Part shown: positions 1 to 7,798 of the stretch, piece after piece
Layout of the letters: the number at the start of each line of letters is the position of its first letter
Position numbering within the stretch: the first letter of the stretch is position 1
Source of the DNA: CAZAMT01 sp964486145
GTDB lineage: Bacteria > Bacteroidota > Bacteroidia > Bacteroidales > JAAAOM01
DNA: 14,665 nucleotides
Direction: 5' to 3'
Assembly (NCBI GenBank): GCA_964486145.1
Contig: CAZAMT010000076.1
Coordinates: 1-14,665 of the forward strand
Position numbers and translations under genes: made by a program
Notes under the pieces: generated by a model
Databases searched by the model: none
What the model saw: the letters and a program-made list of their open reading frames with translations, nothing else
What the model was told of the DNA's origin: nothing

Positions 1-451
1 CAATGATATTCAATAGATAGAATCCCACAAAACTCAGGATGCTGATCTCACGCCACCGGCGAAAATAATCGCGATAATCCTGAAAAATAGTTAATATATC
101 TTCCTTGGTATACCCAAGATTTACGGGAGGGTAAACTGGCAACTCCTTGTATGATTCATCGCCGGTATTGTTTGCAAGGTTGTAATAACCGTCGCGATAA
201 TCATGATATTTTCGGGTATTGAAGTCGATAAAATATACGATGACACCAAACCCGGCATACACGATAGGTACTTTCCAGTAATGGTGGTTGTAGGCCTGTC
301 CCAATCCGGGAAGCACCGCCGAATATAACGTTGCCCTTTGCGCAGAATGATACTCCAGCCAGGCCGTATCATACCGGGATTTGTTTTGCGCTTGCAGAGA
401 ATTTACCCCAAACGCAAACAAAACAAACCATATAATAACGAGTTTTTGCAT
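1..451 (-). CDS. DUF5683 domain membrane protein (partial, C-terminus beyond window)
   Basis: Reading the minus strand from the ATG at 451 gives an open frame of 150 codons that runs off the left edge. It begins MQKLVIIWFVLFAFGVNSLQA, a cleavable-looking signal peptide ending in an AQA-like site near residue 21. The mature part contains RATLYSAVLPGLGQAYNHHYWKVPIVYAGFGVI (about residues 39-71), which I recognise as the hallmark of DUF5683: a PGLGQ.Y motif, then a short membrane segment. A second hydrophobic segment (ILSFVGFYLLNII) starts at the truncated end. The family is common in Bacteroidota cell envelopes; its function is unknown to me. It is transcribed divergently from the SatD-family operon. 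A short ORF in another frame at 121-372 is a shadow of this gene. Confidence 0.85.
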   Translation of the reverse strand, partial: MQKLVIIWFVLFAFGVNSLQAQNKSRYDTAWLEYHSAQRATLYSAVLPGLGQAYNHHYWKVPIVYAGFGVIVYFIDFNTRKYHDYRDGYYNLANNTGDESYKELPVYPPVNLGYTKEDILTIFQDYRDYFRRWREISILSFVGFYLLNII

Positions 452-468
452 GTTTTTTTATTATGTAA

Positions 469-500
469 CGAAAATAGTGCAGTAGTAAGTATTTTACAAG
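469..500 (-). promoter_or_regulatory. Candidate Bacteroidota promoter for the DUF5683 gene
   Basis: On the minus strand CTTG (500-497) is followed after exactly 20 bases by TATTTTCG (476-469). This fits the Bacteroidota layout TTTG-N19/21-TAnnTTTG with one mismatch in each box. Transcription would start near 462, leaving a leader of about 11 bases before the ATG at 451. It is a motif match only. Confidence 0.45.
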
Positions 501-638
501 GGTGTAGAAATATTAATAGAGAAAAAATTATTTTCGAAAAGAGCGCTTTGTTTTTTTATGAAGGCAAAAACATTGATCAAAGGTATCAGTAGAGAAAGAT
601 GTGCTTTTAAAGAAATAGTTCATTTTGTGATGCTTTCA

Positions 639-718
639 TTATCGTATTCTACATCGATAAAATATATTTATCGTATTATGTGCCGATAATGTATTTTTAT
701 CGTATCTTAGCACGATAA
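639..718. promoter_or_regulatory. Triple palindromic operator array before the SatD-family operon
   Basis: Three copies of the inverted repeat TTATCG-N10-CGATAA occupy 639-660, 668-689 and 697-718. The starts are exactly 29 bp apart, with 7-base gaps. All three also share TATCGTAT as the full left half, while the middle seven bases differ, as expected for repeated binding sites of one dimeric regulator rather than a recent duplication. The last copy ends 14 bases before the ATG at 733 and overlaps a possible -7 box, so binding would probably repress. The SatD-family protein encoded just downstream carries a C-terminal helix-turn-helix and is the obvious candidate ligand; that link is inference. 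Confidence 0.7.
703..710 (+). promoter_or_regulatory. Possible -7 box for the SatD-family operon
   Basis: TATCTTAG matches TAnnTTTG at all but one informative position and lies in the middle of the third palindrome. A start near 717 would leave a leader of about 16 bases. No clear -33 TTTG is present at the right distance, so this is tentative. Confidence 0.28.
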
Positions 719-732
719 AATAAAGTTGGATC

Positions 733-1434
733 ATGTTACAAGCAGTTATTTCCGGTGACATTATTGCATCTACCAGCATCAATGATAAGGGAAAGATTAA
801 ACTGGAATCTAAGCTTACGTCATTACTTAGGTTATTGCATAAAAAATTCGATACCTACAGCAGGATGATTAAAGGAGATCACCTGGAATGCTATGTTCCG
901 GAAACGTATGAAGCATTGCGTGTGATGCTTACCATAAAAACATATATTAAAGCCATTACATTTTCTCAAGATGAAGCCAGGGAAACTGATCATCGATTTC
1001 GTTATTTTACTGACCACGGCATTCGTCTTGCCCTTGGTATGGGTGAGTTGAGCCGTTTCGATCGGAAAAAAGGAATTATTGATGGAGAAGCTATTTACAT
1101 TTCAGGTCGCATCATCCAGGAACAAAAAACCTATAACAAAGAAAAATCGGTCATCAAACAAACGTTGTTTTTTAAAACAACCGATGACTCCATAAATAAT
1201 GAAGTTGAAACGATGGTGATCCTGCTGGATGCCTTGATTACTAAATGTACAGCGAAGCAGAGCGAGTTAGTTTACTTAAAATTACTTGGCAACGATGAAC
1301 TTGTCATTGCTGAAATGCTTCAGAAATCACAGTCAACCATCAATCAACATTCTACTGCCGCCGGGTGGAATGCCATAAATAAAGCAGTGCAGCGATTTGA
1401 AAATTTATTAAAACCTAATCCAACAAATTCATGA
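733..1434 (+). CDS. SatD-family protein with C-terminal helix-turn-helix
   Basis: This is a 233-residue soluble protein. The N-terminal part has VISGDIIAS (residues 5-13), KGDHLEC (47-53) and IRLALGMGEL followed by IDGEAIYISGR (about 100-130), the pattern I associate with the SatD family, named after a streptococcal acid-tolerance locus gene. Residues from about 175 onward (KCTAKQSELVYLKLLGNDELVIAEMLQKSQSTINQHSTAAGWNAI) form a sigma-like helix-turn-helix with a Q-S-T-I-N-Q recognition helix. The same order of motifs loosely recalls class III nucleotidyl cyclases, but catalytic activity is not shown. It sits directly downstream of three identical-spaced palindromes and its stop overlaps the next ATG, so the two proteins are probably made together and the operon autoregulated. 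The ATG at 733 is the only sensible start. Confidence 0.75.
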   Translation: MLQAVISGDIIASTSINDKGKIKLESKLTSLLRLLHKKFDTYSRMIKGDHLECYVPETYEALRVMLTIKTYIKAITFSQDEARETDHRFRYFTDHGIRLALGMGELSRFDRKKGIIDGEAIYISGRIIQEQKTYNKEKSVIKQTLFFKTTDDSINNEVETMVILLDALITKCTAKQSELVYLKLLGNDELVIAEMLQKSQSTINQHSTAAGWNAINKAVQRFENLLKPNPTNS

Positions 1435-2213
1435 ATATTTGCCAACTACTACTTTTGCAGGTATTTGCGCATGTTTTGGCAGACTTTGTTTTTCAATCGG
1501 AGCATTGGGCCCGGCATAAAAACAAAAAAGGCAGAAAGTCGAAATACCTGAAATACCACATCCTTATTGTTTTTTTGTTGTCATGGTTTCTATCCTTTCA
1601 AACACTGTTTGTACTCGGTTCATTGCTTATTACGGGGTTTCATTTTTTACTTGATGCATTGAAAAAACACATTGAAAAAATAACCGTTGCACGAAAAAAC
1701 CTGTTCGGGAGGCACATCTTTTTCATTGATCAATTTCTGCATCTGTTGGTTATTGTTGCGGCCGTGTATTTCTATTCGGCTTATTTTCCTTTGAATCCGT
1801 GGTTTTCCATACCTCTGAATTGCTATCACCTGGCCATCCTTTTTTCCTATGTTTTGTGCCTCAAACCTTCCAATATCCTGATCAAGGAAATATTTCAGGC
1901 GTATGCCATTAATCTGCCATCCGGATCACCTATTGAAGGATATAAGAAAACTGCGGATAAGCGGGAGCCTAAGGAACTTCCAAATGCCGGTAAATTGATA
2001 GGCAATGCAGAAAGGGTCATCTCACTTACACTCATTCTGATTGATCAATTTGCACCAGTGGGTTTTCTCATTGCAGCCAAATCCATCATCCGCTATAAAG
2101 AATCGGACATTACCAAGACGGAATACGTATTGATTGGCACCCTGCTTAGTTTTGGAATAGCTATTTTGTTGGGGGTAGGGCTGGGGTATGTTGAAGGAGG
2201 TATATCCAATTAA
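1431..2213 (+). CDS. DUF3307 domain membrane protein
   Basis: This is a 260-residue integral membrane protein. It opens with LLLLQVFAHVLADFVFQSEHWA, where the conserved H14, D18 and Q22 of the DUF3307 signature fall in the first helix. A basic loop (ARHKNKKGRKSKYLK) follows, then H43 in the second helix, GFHFLLDALK, and IDQFLHLLVI. Spaced histidines and aspartates within helices are typical of the family and suggest metal or proton chemistry in the membrane, but I know of no established function. The C-terminal third (from ELPNAGKLIGNAERVISLTLILIDQFAPVGFLIAAKSI) is a second hydrophobic module common in longer members. Its ATG overlaps the stop of the SatD-family gene by four bases (ATGA), pointing to coupled translation, and the pair recurs in Bacteroidota. 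Confidence 0.8.
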   Translation: MNICQLLLLQVFAHVLADFVFQSEHWARHKNKKGRKSKYLKYHILIVFLLSWFLSFQTLFVLGSLLITGFHFLLDALKKHIEKITVARKNLFGRHIFFIDQFLHLLVIVAAVYFYSAYFPLNPWFSIPLNCYHLAILFSYVLCLKPSNILIKEIFQAYAINLPSGSPIEGYKKTADKREPKELPNAGKLIGNAERVISLTLILIDQFAPVGFLIAAKSIIRYKESDITKTEYVLIGTLLSFGIAILLGVGLGYVEGGISN

Positions 2214-2226
2214 AAACGCACGAATC

Positions 2227-2276
2227 GCCTTGTATTCATTTTAGCAGTTTATACCCCAACTTAATGAGTAAAAGGC
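2227..2276. terminator. Possible bidirectional terminator between convergent operons
   Basis: GCCTTGTATTCATT (2227-2240) pairs with AATGAGTAAAAGGC (2263-2276), a 14-bp stem with two mismatches and a 22-base loop. It lies in the 84-base gap between two converging operons. There is no long T-run right after either arm, although the minus-strand exit reaches GTTTTTA soon after, so intrinsic termination is plausible rather than clear. Confidence 0.4.
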
Positions 2277-2297
2277 AATCAAATTCCATAAGCATTT

Positions 2298-3845
2298 CTA
2301 ATTATCGTGATGAAACTCAAATATAAACACACCGTTTTTCTCTCCTATCTTGCGGGCAAGTTCAGGAGTGATTAAATCGATATTTACTTCCGATGTATCA
2401 CCCACAATCACATAATTCGCACTTTTCTCCTTAACATATTCTATCTTCTTTTTTATGTCACCTTTAGGTACCATCACATCCGTGTATCCTTTTTGATCCA
2501 TTAAATACAGGTTAATTCCAAGGCTGTGATCGGGAGTGACGTATACCGTATCGTACCTTGAAATACTTAGTGAATCTAAGTAGCCTCGTATATTCCCATA
2601 CCTGTAAATGTTCTTACTTGATGCGTAATGGTGATAATCGCTGTATCTTACATCAATAAACTTTTTGCATTCAACAATTAGAAACACCGTACCTGCCACG
2701 AGAATTCCATTAAACCAGTAGGATTTAAACCAATGGTGTTTGTTCTTTTTTATGAAAAAACCCAGGCTGATAAAAGCAAGTACAACAATCATCAGGTTAT
2801 TGATCTGGTAGTAATCATGATGTCGCATGGATCGAAAAAACAATACGGTAAATGAAATTCCACCAAAAAAGGTGAACAATAAAAGCAACGAGTAAAACCG
2901 GTTGTAACGCCTGATGAAGATGATATTCAAAACAATCAACAGCAATGTAATTACCAGAAATACAGGCTGGTGATAATTACCGTTTAAAAATCGCATTTTC
3001 ATAGCTTCCAGTGTTAAAGCGATGGTTTTGTTACTGATAATCCAGAAAGGACGTATTTCCACAGCCGAAACACCACCACCATGGGCATCTGTATAGATTT
3101 TGGCATAAGTATACCAGGCAGCTATGATGATAAAACTCAACAAAAACCATACATAGTTTCGTTGAAGGTGTCTGTTTGGTAACATTTCAAGTCTTTTGAA
3201 AATATGTTGTATAACAAGAATTGCAAGCACCGCGAAGTAAATGAGCAGTGAAGGAGTTTTAAAAAGCCCGGCCATAGCAAGCCAAAACAAAAACCAGCCA
3301 AAATTTTCCGGATCCTGCTTATGGTAGTATTGCCCTAAATAGTATAAACCAATAAGTGCAAGGCTTAAAGCCGTGGCATCGGTAATAAAATTGTTTGTAT
3401 AAAAAACATATACCGGTGAGGTAAAAACAAACAATGGAATAACAAAGCTTAAAAGATGATTCCCCAGATTTTTACGGCAAAACAGGTAAAGAAAAAAGAG
3501 GCCTGCAAACCCGATGAGTACATTTACCAGCCGGTAAATGGCTTCATTGAATCCAAATAATTTGTAAAGTTGTGCAATGACAAAATACATAACCGGAAAC
3601 TCCGAAACAGCAACGTCAGAAGTCCCTTCTTCGGCAAGGAGCCCGTGGGTACGGGGATGAAAAAAATCTCCTTCATGGTAATAGTTTTGGGCATAAGCAG
3701 CACTGATGGTGTTTCTCCATTGATGGATGCCTACCGGTCTCATGGTTAATATGTTGTGGTAATTGTAATAAAAGGATATGATAAGTAACGTAAAAACAAA
3801 CAATAGCAAACTATATTTTCTGGTAAAACCTAAAATATTGCTCAT
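2298..3845 (-). CDS. GT39/ArnT-like GT-C membrane glycosyltransferase
   Basis: This is a 515-residue polytopic membrane protein, the last gene of the minus-strand operon. After a first helix (about 11-33) comes a large outer loop with GIHQWRNT (39-46) and SEFPVMY (81-87). The H-Q-W-R plus S-E-F-P pair is characteristic of the PMT/ArnT-like branch of GT-C enzymes, in which an acidic residue of the first periplasmic loop takes part in catalysis; E82 is the candidate here. About ten further helices follow, then a C-terminal soluble domain of some 110 residues (from SSKNIYRYGNIRGYLDSL) with alternating beta/alpha character (YDTVYVTPD, ANYVIVGDT), presumably periplasmic. The expected reaction is transfer of a sugar from a polyprenyl-phosphate donor. 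Its start overlaps the stop of the preceding gene by four bases (ATGA). The acceptor is unknown. Confidence 0.7.
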   Translation of the reverse strand: MSNILGFTRKYSLLLFVFTLLIISFYYNYHNILTMRPVGIHQWRNTISAAYAQNYYHEGDFFHPRTHGLLAEEGTSDVAVSEFPVMYFVIAQLYKLFGFNEAIYRLVNVLIGFAGLFFLYLFCRKNLGNHLLSFVIPLFVFTSPVYVFYTNNFITDATALSLALIGLYYLGQYYHKQDPENFGWFLFWLAMAGLFKTPSLLIYFAVLAILVIQHIFKRLEMLPNRHLQRNYVWFLLSFIIIAAWYTYAKIYTDAHGGGVSAVEIRPFWIISNKTIALTLEAMKMRFLNGNYHQPVFLVITLLLIVLNIIFIRRYNRFYSLLLLFTFFGGISFTVLFFRSMRHHDYYQINNLMIVVLAFISLGFFIKKNKHHWFKSYWFNGILVAGTVFLIVECKKFIDVRYSDYHHYASSKNIYRYGNIRGYLDSLSISRYDTVYVTPDHSLGINLYLMDQKGYTDVMVPKGDIKKKIEYVKEKSANYVIVGDTSEVNIDLITPELARKIGEKNGVFIFEFHHDN

Positions 3846-5434
3846 ATTCCTTTGTATTTTAAAAGTTTATGTCGCTCTGAACCTGTATTGACTTCCTCAT
3901 ATTCTTCCTGAATAACATTTCTGTATTCTTCCAGGCATTTGGAAGCTTTCTCGTGTTTATAATTATAAATAAAAATGTAGTCGATGATGTACCTGCCTTG
4001 CGGATTTTCAGCTTCTACAGCAAACCGGCAACTTTTTCGAAGCGCTTTGGAACCGAGATAGAGTTGTGGCATTTGGTCGTTCCAGGTTAAAGGAAATGAA
4101 CCGGAAGATGCTTCGTAATTTTCCAAAATAACCAGCGGTTTGTCTGTACCGAGGTAGTTGGAGAAATGGTTTTTTGGCCAGTAAACATGCTTTATTACCG
4201 GTAAAACCGTGGAATTCGGCTTGATATATCCACTAATTTTGTTTAATTCATCAATGTTACCAATAAAATCTCTTTTAATCGTTTTGGTATAATAGTTTAC
4301 AAGCCAAAAATGTAGTAATAATCCGATAATAGCAGCGGGAATTGCAAAATTCATTTTTATTTTTTGTAACGCTATCCAAAGAATAAAAAATAAAAACATT
4401 GGAACGGCAATTCGAACTTTTAAAAAACCCACCAGCGGTTTAACCGCATTGGGGATAAATAAATAAATAACCAGTAATAAACCGCTAATCAACAAGAAAA
4501 CATCACTTTTTTTAAATGGTTTTCGAACCAACTTATATGTCTTAATTCTATTGAAAACTATAATAGTGAATATTGTAAGAAAAATAAAAAAGAACCAAAT
4601 GGTAACCTTTGATTCAGTCGTATAATTAAAATAAATTAAGGGTCGAATATGAAACAATTGCTTCATAACTTCTGAAAAAGGCATAAACTCCAATCCGCTT
4701 ATTTTTAAGGCTTTATCTCCACCAATAAAATCGCGAAATGCGAATATGGCAGGAATAAAGAATACAATACTGCTTCCGATTAAATCTCTCAGTAATAAAC
4801 TCCGGTTTTGTTTTTTATAGAATTGATTTTTAATGATTGAAAACCAAAATATAATCAAATAACTAAGACAAAATATTCCGAATACCAATGCATGTGTGAA
4901 ATATAAAAGAAAGACCATTATTGTAAGGAAAATGAGCATCGTTTTTCCTATGATTTGAAAATCGGATTTATACAATTGACCATAAATAATGAAAACCATT
5001 ACAAGCGCTATGTGATAATTCCAGAACCCGAGTAAAAACAAAAAATTATAAATAAAGGGTAGGGCAAAAGCCAGCAACCAAATCGAAGACAATCGTTTTT
5101 CTTTTGGTATTATCAGCAGCATACTTACAGGAATAAATGCTGCAAGCACAGTCAAGAATATTTTTTCGGATAACCATGCAGGTAAAAAAGAAAATAGGGT
5201 GGCCAGAAGTAAGTGATCACTCCAATTCGTAATTTTCGAATTATTATAATCATAAAACATTTGAATAAACCCATTCCCTCGCATCATTTCCAGTAACAGG
5301 TTTGCGTTGTACATGTGTGGTGCACCGTCCATGCTTGGAAAGTACTTTAGAAAAAGTACCGGATATAACGTTAAAACTAAAAGAAATAAAAAGACAGAAT
5401 AGATTAGATATTTTTTAGATTTGGTATGGATCAT
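3842..5434 (-). CDS. Polytopic membrane protein, probable GT-C-type glycosyltransferase
   Basis: This is a 530-residue protein with one N-terminal helix (9-30) followed by a loop carrying FPSMDGAPHMYNANLL (32-47) and NWSDHLLLATL. An acidic residue plus histidine just after helix 1 (D36, H40) is the usual place for the metal or catalytic aspartate of GT-C enzymes. At least nine more helices follow up to about residue 385 (AIPAAIIGLLLHFWLVNYY), then a soluble tail of about 140 residues with YIKPNSTVLPVIKHVYWP and LGTDKPLVILENYEAS. I do not recognise a named family, so the call rests on topology, the acidic loop and gene neighbours. It overlaps both neighbouring genes by four bases (ATGA at each junction). 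The base composition is strongly AT-rich. Confidence 0.55.
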   Translation of the reverse strand: MIHTKSKKYLIYSVFLFLLVLTLYPVLFLKYFPSMDGAPHMYNANLLLEMMRGNGFIQMFYDYNNSKITNWSDHLLLATLFSFLPAWLSEKIFLTVLAAFIPVSMLLIIPKEKRLSSIWLLAFALPFIYNFLFLLGFWNYHIALVMVFIIYGQLYKSDFQIIGKTMLIFLTIMVFLLYFTHALVFGIFCLSYLIIFWFSIIKNQFYKKQNRSLLLRDLIGSSIVFFIPAIFAFRDFIGGDKALKISGLEFMPFSEVMKQLFHIRPLIYFNYTTESKVTIWFFFIFLTIFTIIVFNRIKTYKLVRKPFKKSDVFLLISGLLLVIYLFIPNAVKPLVGFLKVRIAVPMFLFFILWIALQKIKMNFAIPAAIIGLLLHFWLVNYYTKTIKRDFIGNIDELNKISGYIKPNSTVLPVIKHVYWPKNHFSNYLGTDKPLVILENYEASSGSFPLTWNDQMPQLYLGSKALRKSCRFAVEAENPQGRYIIDYIFIYNYKHEKASKCLEEYRNVIQEEYEEVNTGSERHKLLKYKGI

Positions 5435-7785
5435 TTTTCTTCCTTATAAGCATTGCAAATATGATTAAAATTTTGTAAAAAATATGAATTTGTTGTTCTG
5501 TAATACCGGTTATTTATCATAATCTGGCTATATTTTATTTGTACTATATCCTGGTTTTCTGGTCTAATCATAAATTGATCAATTGAAACAACCGGATTTC
5601 GGACAAGTCGGTTTTCCAATGAAATGGTAACTGAATCGTTACGGTTTTTTAAAATAATTTTAAACTCAACCAAAGCCCATGAACCATCAAATATTTTGAT
5701 GTGATTGAAAATGGGGTCTTCAATTTTATGATAAGTTTCATCATCCTCGTCTTTTAAACGAACATTTAATCGCATTCTGGGATAGAGGTCTTTATTTGCA
5801 GGATAATACCAAAAACTTGCAATAAAACTTGTATCTTTTTTATTTACCCGATCATTGAAAATTGTATCATTCTTCCTAAAGGTAATCGATTTTGAACCGG
5901 GACCTCTGTAAGAAATATCCTCAGCAAGGTGATCATAGGTTTGAAAGATAATATTATCATTAGTAATTGCAATGTCCGTAAACGCTTTATCATTTTTTGT
6001 GTTTGATATTTTTTCTTTCAGTGCCTCCATAGGCAGATTTCGCAACGTATCAACAGGTAATGAATAAAATGAGCAACATTTAGTTTTGTGGATAAACTCA
6101 GCATGATCCAGCAGGTTTTGCTCCGGGTTTGTTAGCTTTTTACACGTATCAACAACCAGTAAAAAAGGTTTGTTATTTGGCAATTCATTGAGTATTTCAT
6201 ACGTATGGTATGGCTCCTGAACAAGTTGCAGGTTATTGATTCCCTGGTGCAATGACGTTCGCCCTGCACTGATTGCAACCAACGGGAGGGAGGTTTTTAA
6301 GGAAAGAACAAATGAGTTTCGTTTACTGCTACATAATGAAGTTTTCCCGATATTCTCAGGTCCCTGTTGATAAAATGGCAATGGAATAATTGCCTGGTAG
6401 GCCTCGCCAATGGATCGTTCGTTTGTGCACCACACATCACAATTCCCTGCTTCGGTTAGCTCAGGTAATGTAGTTTGATATTTTTCAGGAACGGATCTGA
6501 CATTTAACCAGGCATCATACCCCAGGATGAATAAAATTATGGAGATACCCAACCAATAAACCAATTTGGTCTGCTTCTTTAACAATTGAAATACATAATA
6601 AAATGTAGTGATGTTCATCAGGTAAAAAAAGATCCATGCAAATCTGCCTATAGCACGAAATTGTCTAAGTGGCCCAATATAATCTGCTAAAAATTCAAGC
6701 CCAAGGATATAAGGTAAACCAAATGAATATAACAATCCGGCAAAGCCTGTCCAAAACAGAATATTAATATATGAATGACTGGTCAGTTGAAAGGCCAATT
6801 TGAATTTTTTTCGAATGGTTCGCTGAATAATCCTGTAAACGAACAAGAAAAAGACTATAGAAGAGACCAGACCAACATACGCTACTCCTTCCCATTTAAC
6901 ATATCTACTGTTGATTAAATCACGCAGCCAATTGCCATATGGTTCGTAAATGGGCAAAAGAACACCTTGTGGATATGCCCGGTAAATCAAAAATCCATAT
7001 GGCCTGGTCGGTCGATCCTGAACAGTGTCCAGTATGGCCGCTTCTATCATCAGGATTGCCATGGGCAATATCATTTGCAACAGAAGATGAAGGATATTTA
7101 ATGAAATGAATTTTTTGTTTTCAAACATGATTTGTTGAAATATCCAGTAAAAGCCAATAATAAACATAAACATTGCAAGGTAATAGACATGAATTTTTGC
7201 AAAGAAATATGCTATAACAGCAATAATGATCGAGTGGAGGATATGCCTTTTTTTGTGCCACCTCAATAAGAGATAAAGCAACAGCGGAACTGCACACATG
7301 TAAGCCAAAGACTGATGTCCTCCCAACCTTTCAAATTGAGGAGATAGAAATGTTATTCCCAATGCAAATAAAATGGAAGGGACATATGAAATGTTTATCT
7401 CGAAAAAGATAAGAAACAAAACACCGCTTGCGAATACAATGGAGAACAAAATAGAGAAATTAAAAATTGCAACGGTATGATCATTTACATTATTAAAAAG
7501 TTTTGTTAAAGCCTTTACAGTATTCGAAATGGCCGGCATATTACCGGCATAAGTACTCAATTCCCCATATGGATAATTTATTGCTGATGTTTGGGTAAAA
7601 GAAGTGTCGTATTTGATGTGATATATAAATGCAAAATAGTGTTGAATTCCGTCACCTTCGGTAGAATAAAAATAGCTGTTTGGGCTTTTTATCAAGGCCG
7701 TAAACAGAATATAAACCAATATGCCGGAAATAATCATGGTTAGCAATAATCCACCGGCTTTCTTCAAAATTGGACATCTGTTCAT
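5431..7785 (-). CDS. Large GT-C-like membrane protein with C-terminal beta-sandwich-like domain
   Basis: This is a 784-residue protein if started at the ATG at 7785. An in-frame TTG at 7797 is possible, but the ATG lies 13 bases after the upstream stop and is preferred. Helix 1 is followed by YSTEGDGIQHYFAFIY and NYPYGELSTYAGNMPAI, a first-loop acidic motif (D-G...H) and P-x-G segment typical of polytopic GT-C-like proteins of envelope glycan loci. About ten to eleven helices continue to about residue 440 (VYWLGISIILFILGYDAWL). A long soluble region follows. Its last 180 residues, with FIASFWYYPAN, GSWALVEFKIILKNRNDSVTISLEN and VVSIDQFMIRPE, read like a jelly-roll carbohydrate-binding-like domain; that assignment is by strand pattern only. 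Donor and acceptor are unknown. Its stop overlaps the next start (ATGA). Confidence 0.55.
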   Translation of the reverse strand: MNRCPILKKAGGLLLTMIISGILVYILFTALIKSPNSYFYSTEGDGIQHYFAFIYHIKYDTSFTQTSAINYPYGELSTYAGNMPAISNTVKALTKLFNNVNDHTVAIFNFSILFSIVFASGVLFLIFFEINISYVPSILFALGITFLSPQFERLGGHQSLAYMCAVPLLLYLLLRWHKKRHILHSIIIAVIAYFFAKIHVYYLAMFMFIIGFYWIFQQIMFENKKFISLNILHLLLQMILPMAILMIEAAILDTVQDRPTRPYGFLIYRAYPQGVLLPIYEPYGNWLRDLINSRYVKWEGVAYVGLVSSIVFFLFVYRIIQRTIRKKFKLAFQLTSHSYINILFWTGFAGLLYSFGLPYILGLEFLADYIGPLRQFRAIGRFAWIFFYLMNITTFYYVFQLLKKQTKLVYWLGISIILFILGYDAWLNVRSVPEKYQTTLPELTEAGNCDVWCTNERSIGEAYQAIIPLPFYQQGPENIGKTSLCSSKRNSFVLSLKTSLPLVAISAGRTSLHQGINNLQLVQEPYHTYEILNELPNNKPFLLVVDTCKKLTNPEQNLLDHAEFIHKTKCCSFYSLPVDTLRNLPMEALKEKISNTKNDKAFTDIAITNDNIIFQTYDHLAEDISYRGPGSKSITFRKNDTIFNDRVNKKDTSFIASFWYYPANKDLYPRMRLNVRLKDEDDETYHKIEDPIFNHIKIFDGSWALVEFKIILKNRNDSVTISLENRLVRNPVVSIDQFMIRPENQDIVQIKYSQIMINNRYYRTTNSYFLQNFNHICNAYKEEK

Positions 7786-7798
7786 TGATGTATTCAAA

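Noticed and set aside
121..372. Minus-strand 83-codon ORF starting MIRPGW.
   Set aside because: It is an out-of-frame shadow of the DUF5683 gene, whose real frame has a signal peptide and family motif.
338..592. Plus-strand 84-codon ORF.
   Set aside because: It overlaps the N-terminus and promoter of the DUF5683 gene antisense, has no recognisable domain and an AT-rich low-complexity composition.
639..718. A short CRISPR-like array (three regularly spaced repeats).
   Set aside because: The conserved units are palindromic half-sites with only 7-base gaps and variable cores, directly upstream of a start codon. There are no spacer-sized inserts and no cas genes.
7786..7797. TTG at 7797 as start of the 788-residue form.
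   Set aside because: An ATG four codons later (7785) gives the same protein with a normal start and no need to abut the upstream stop.
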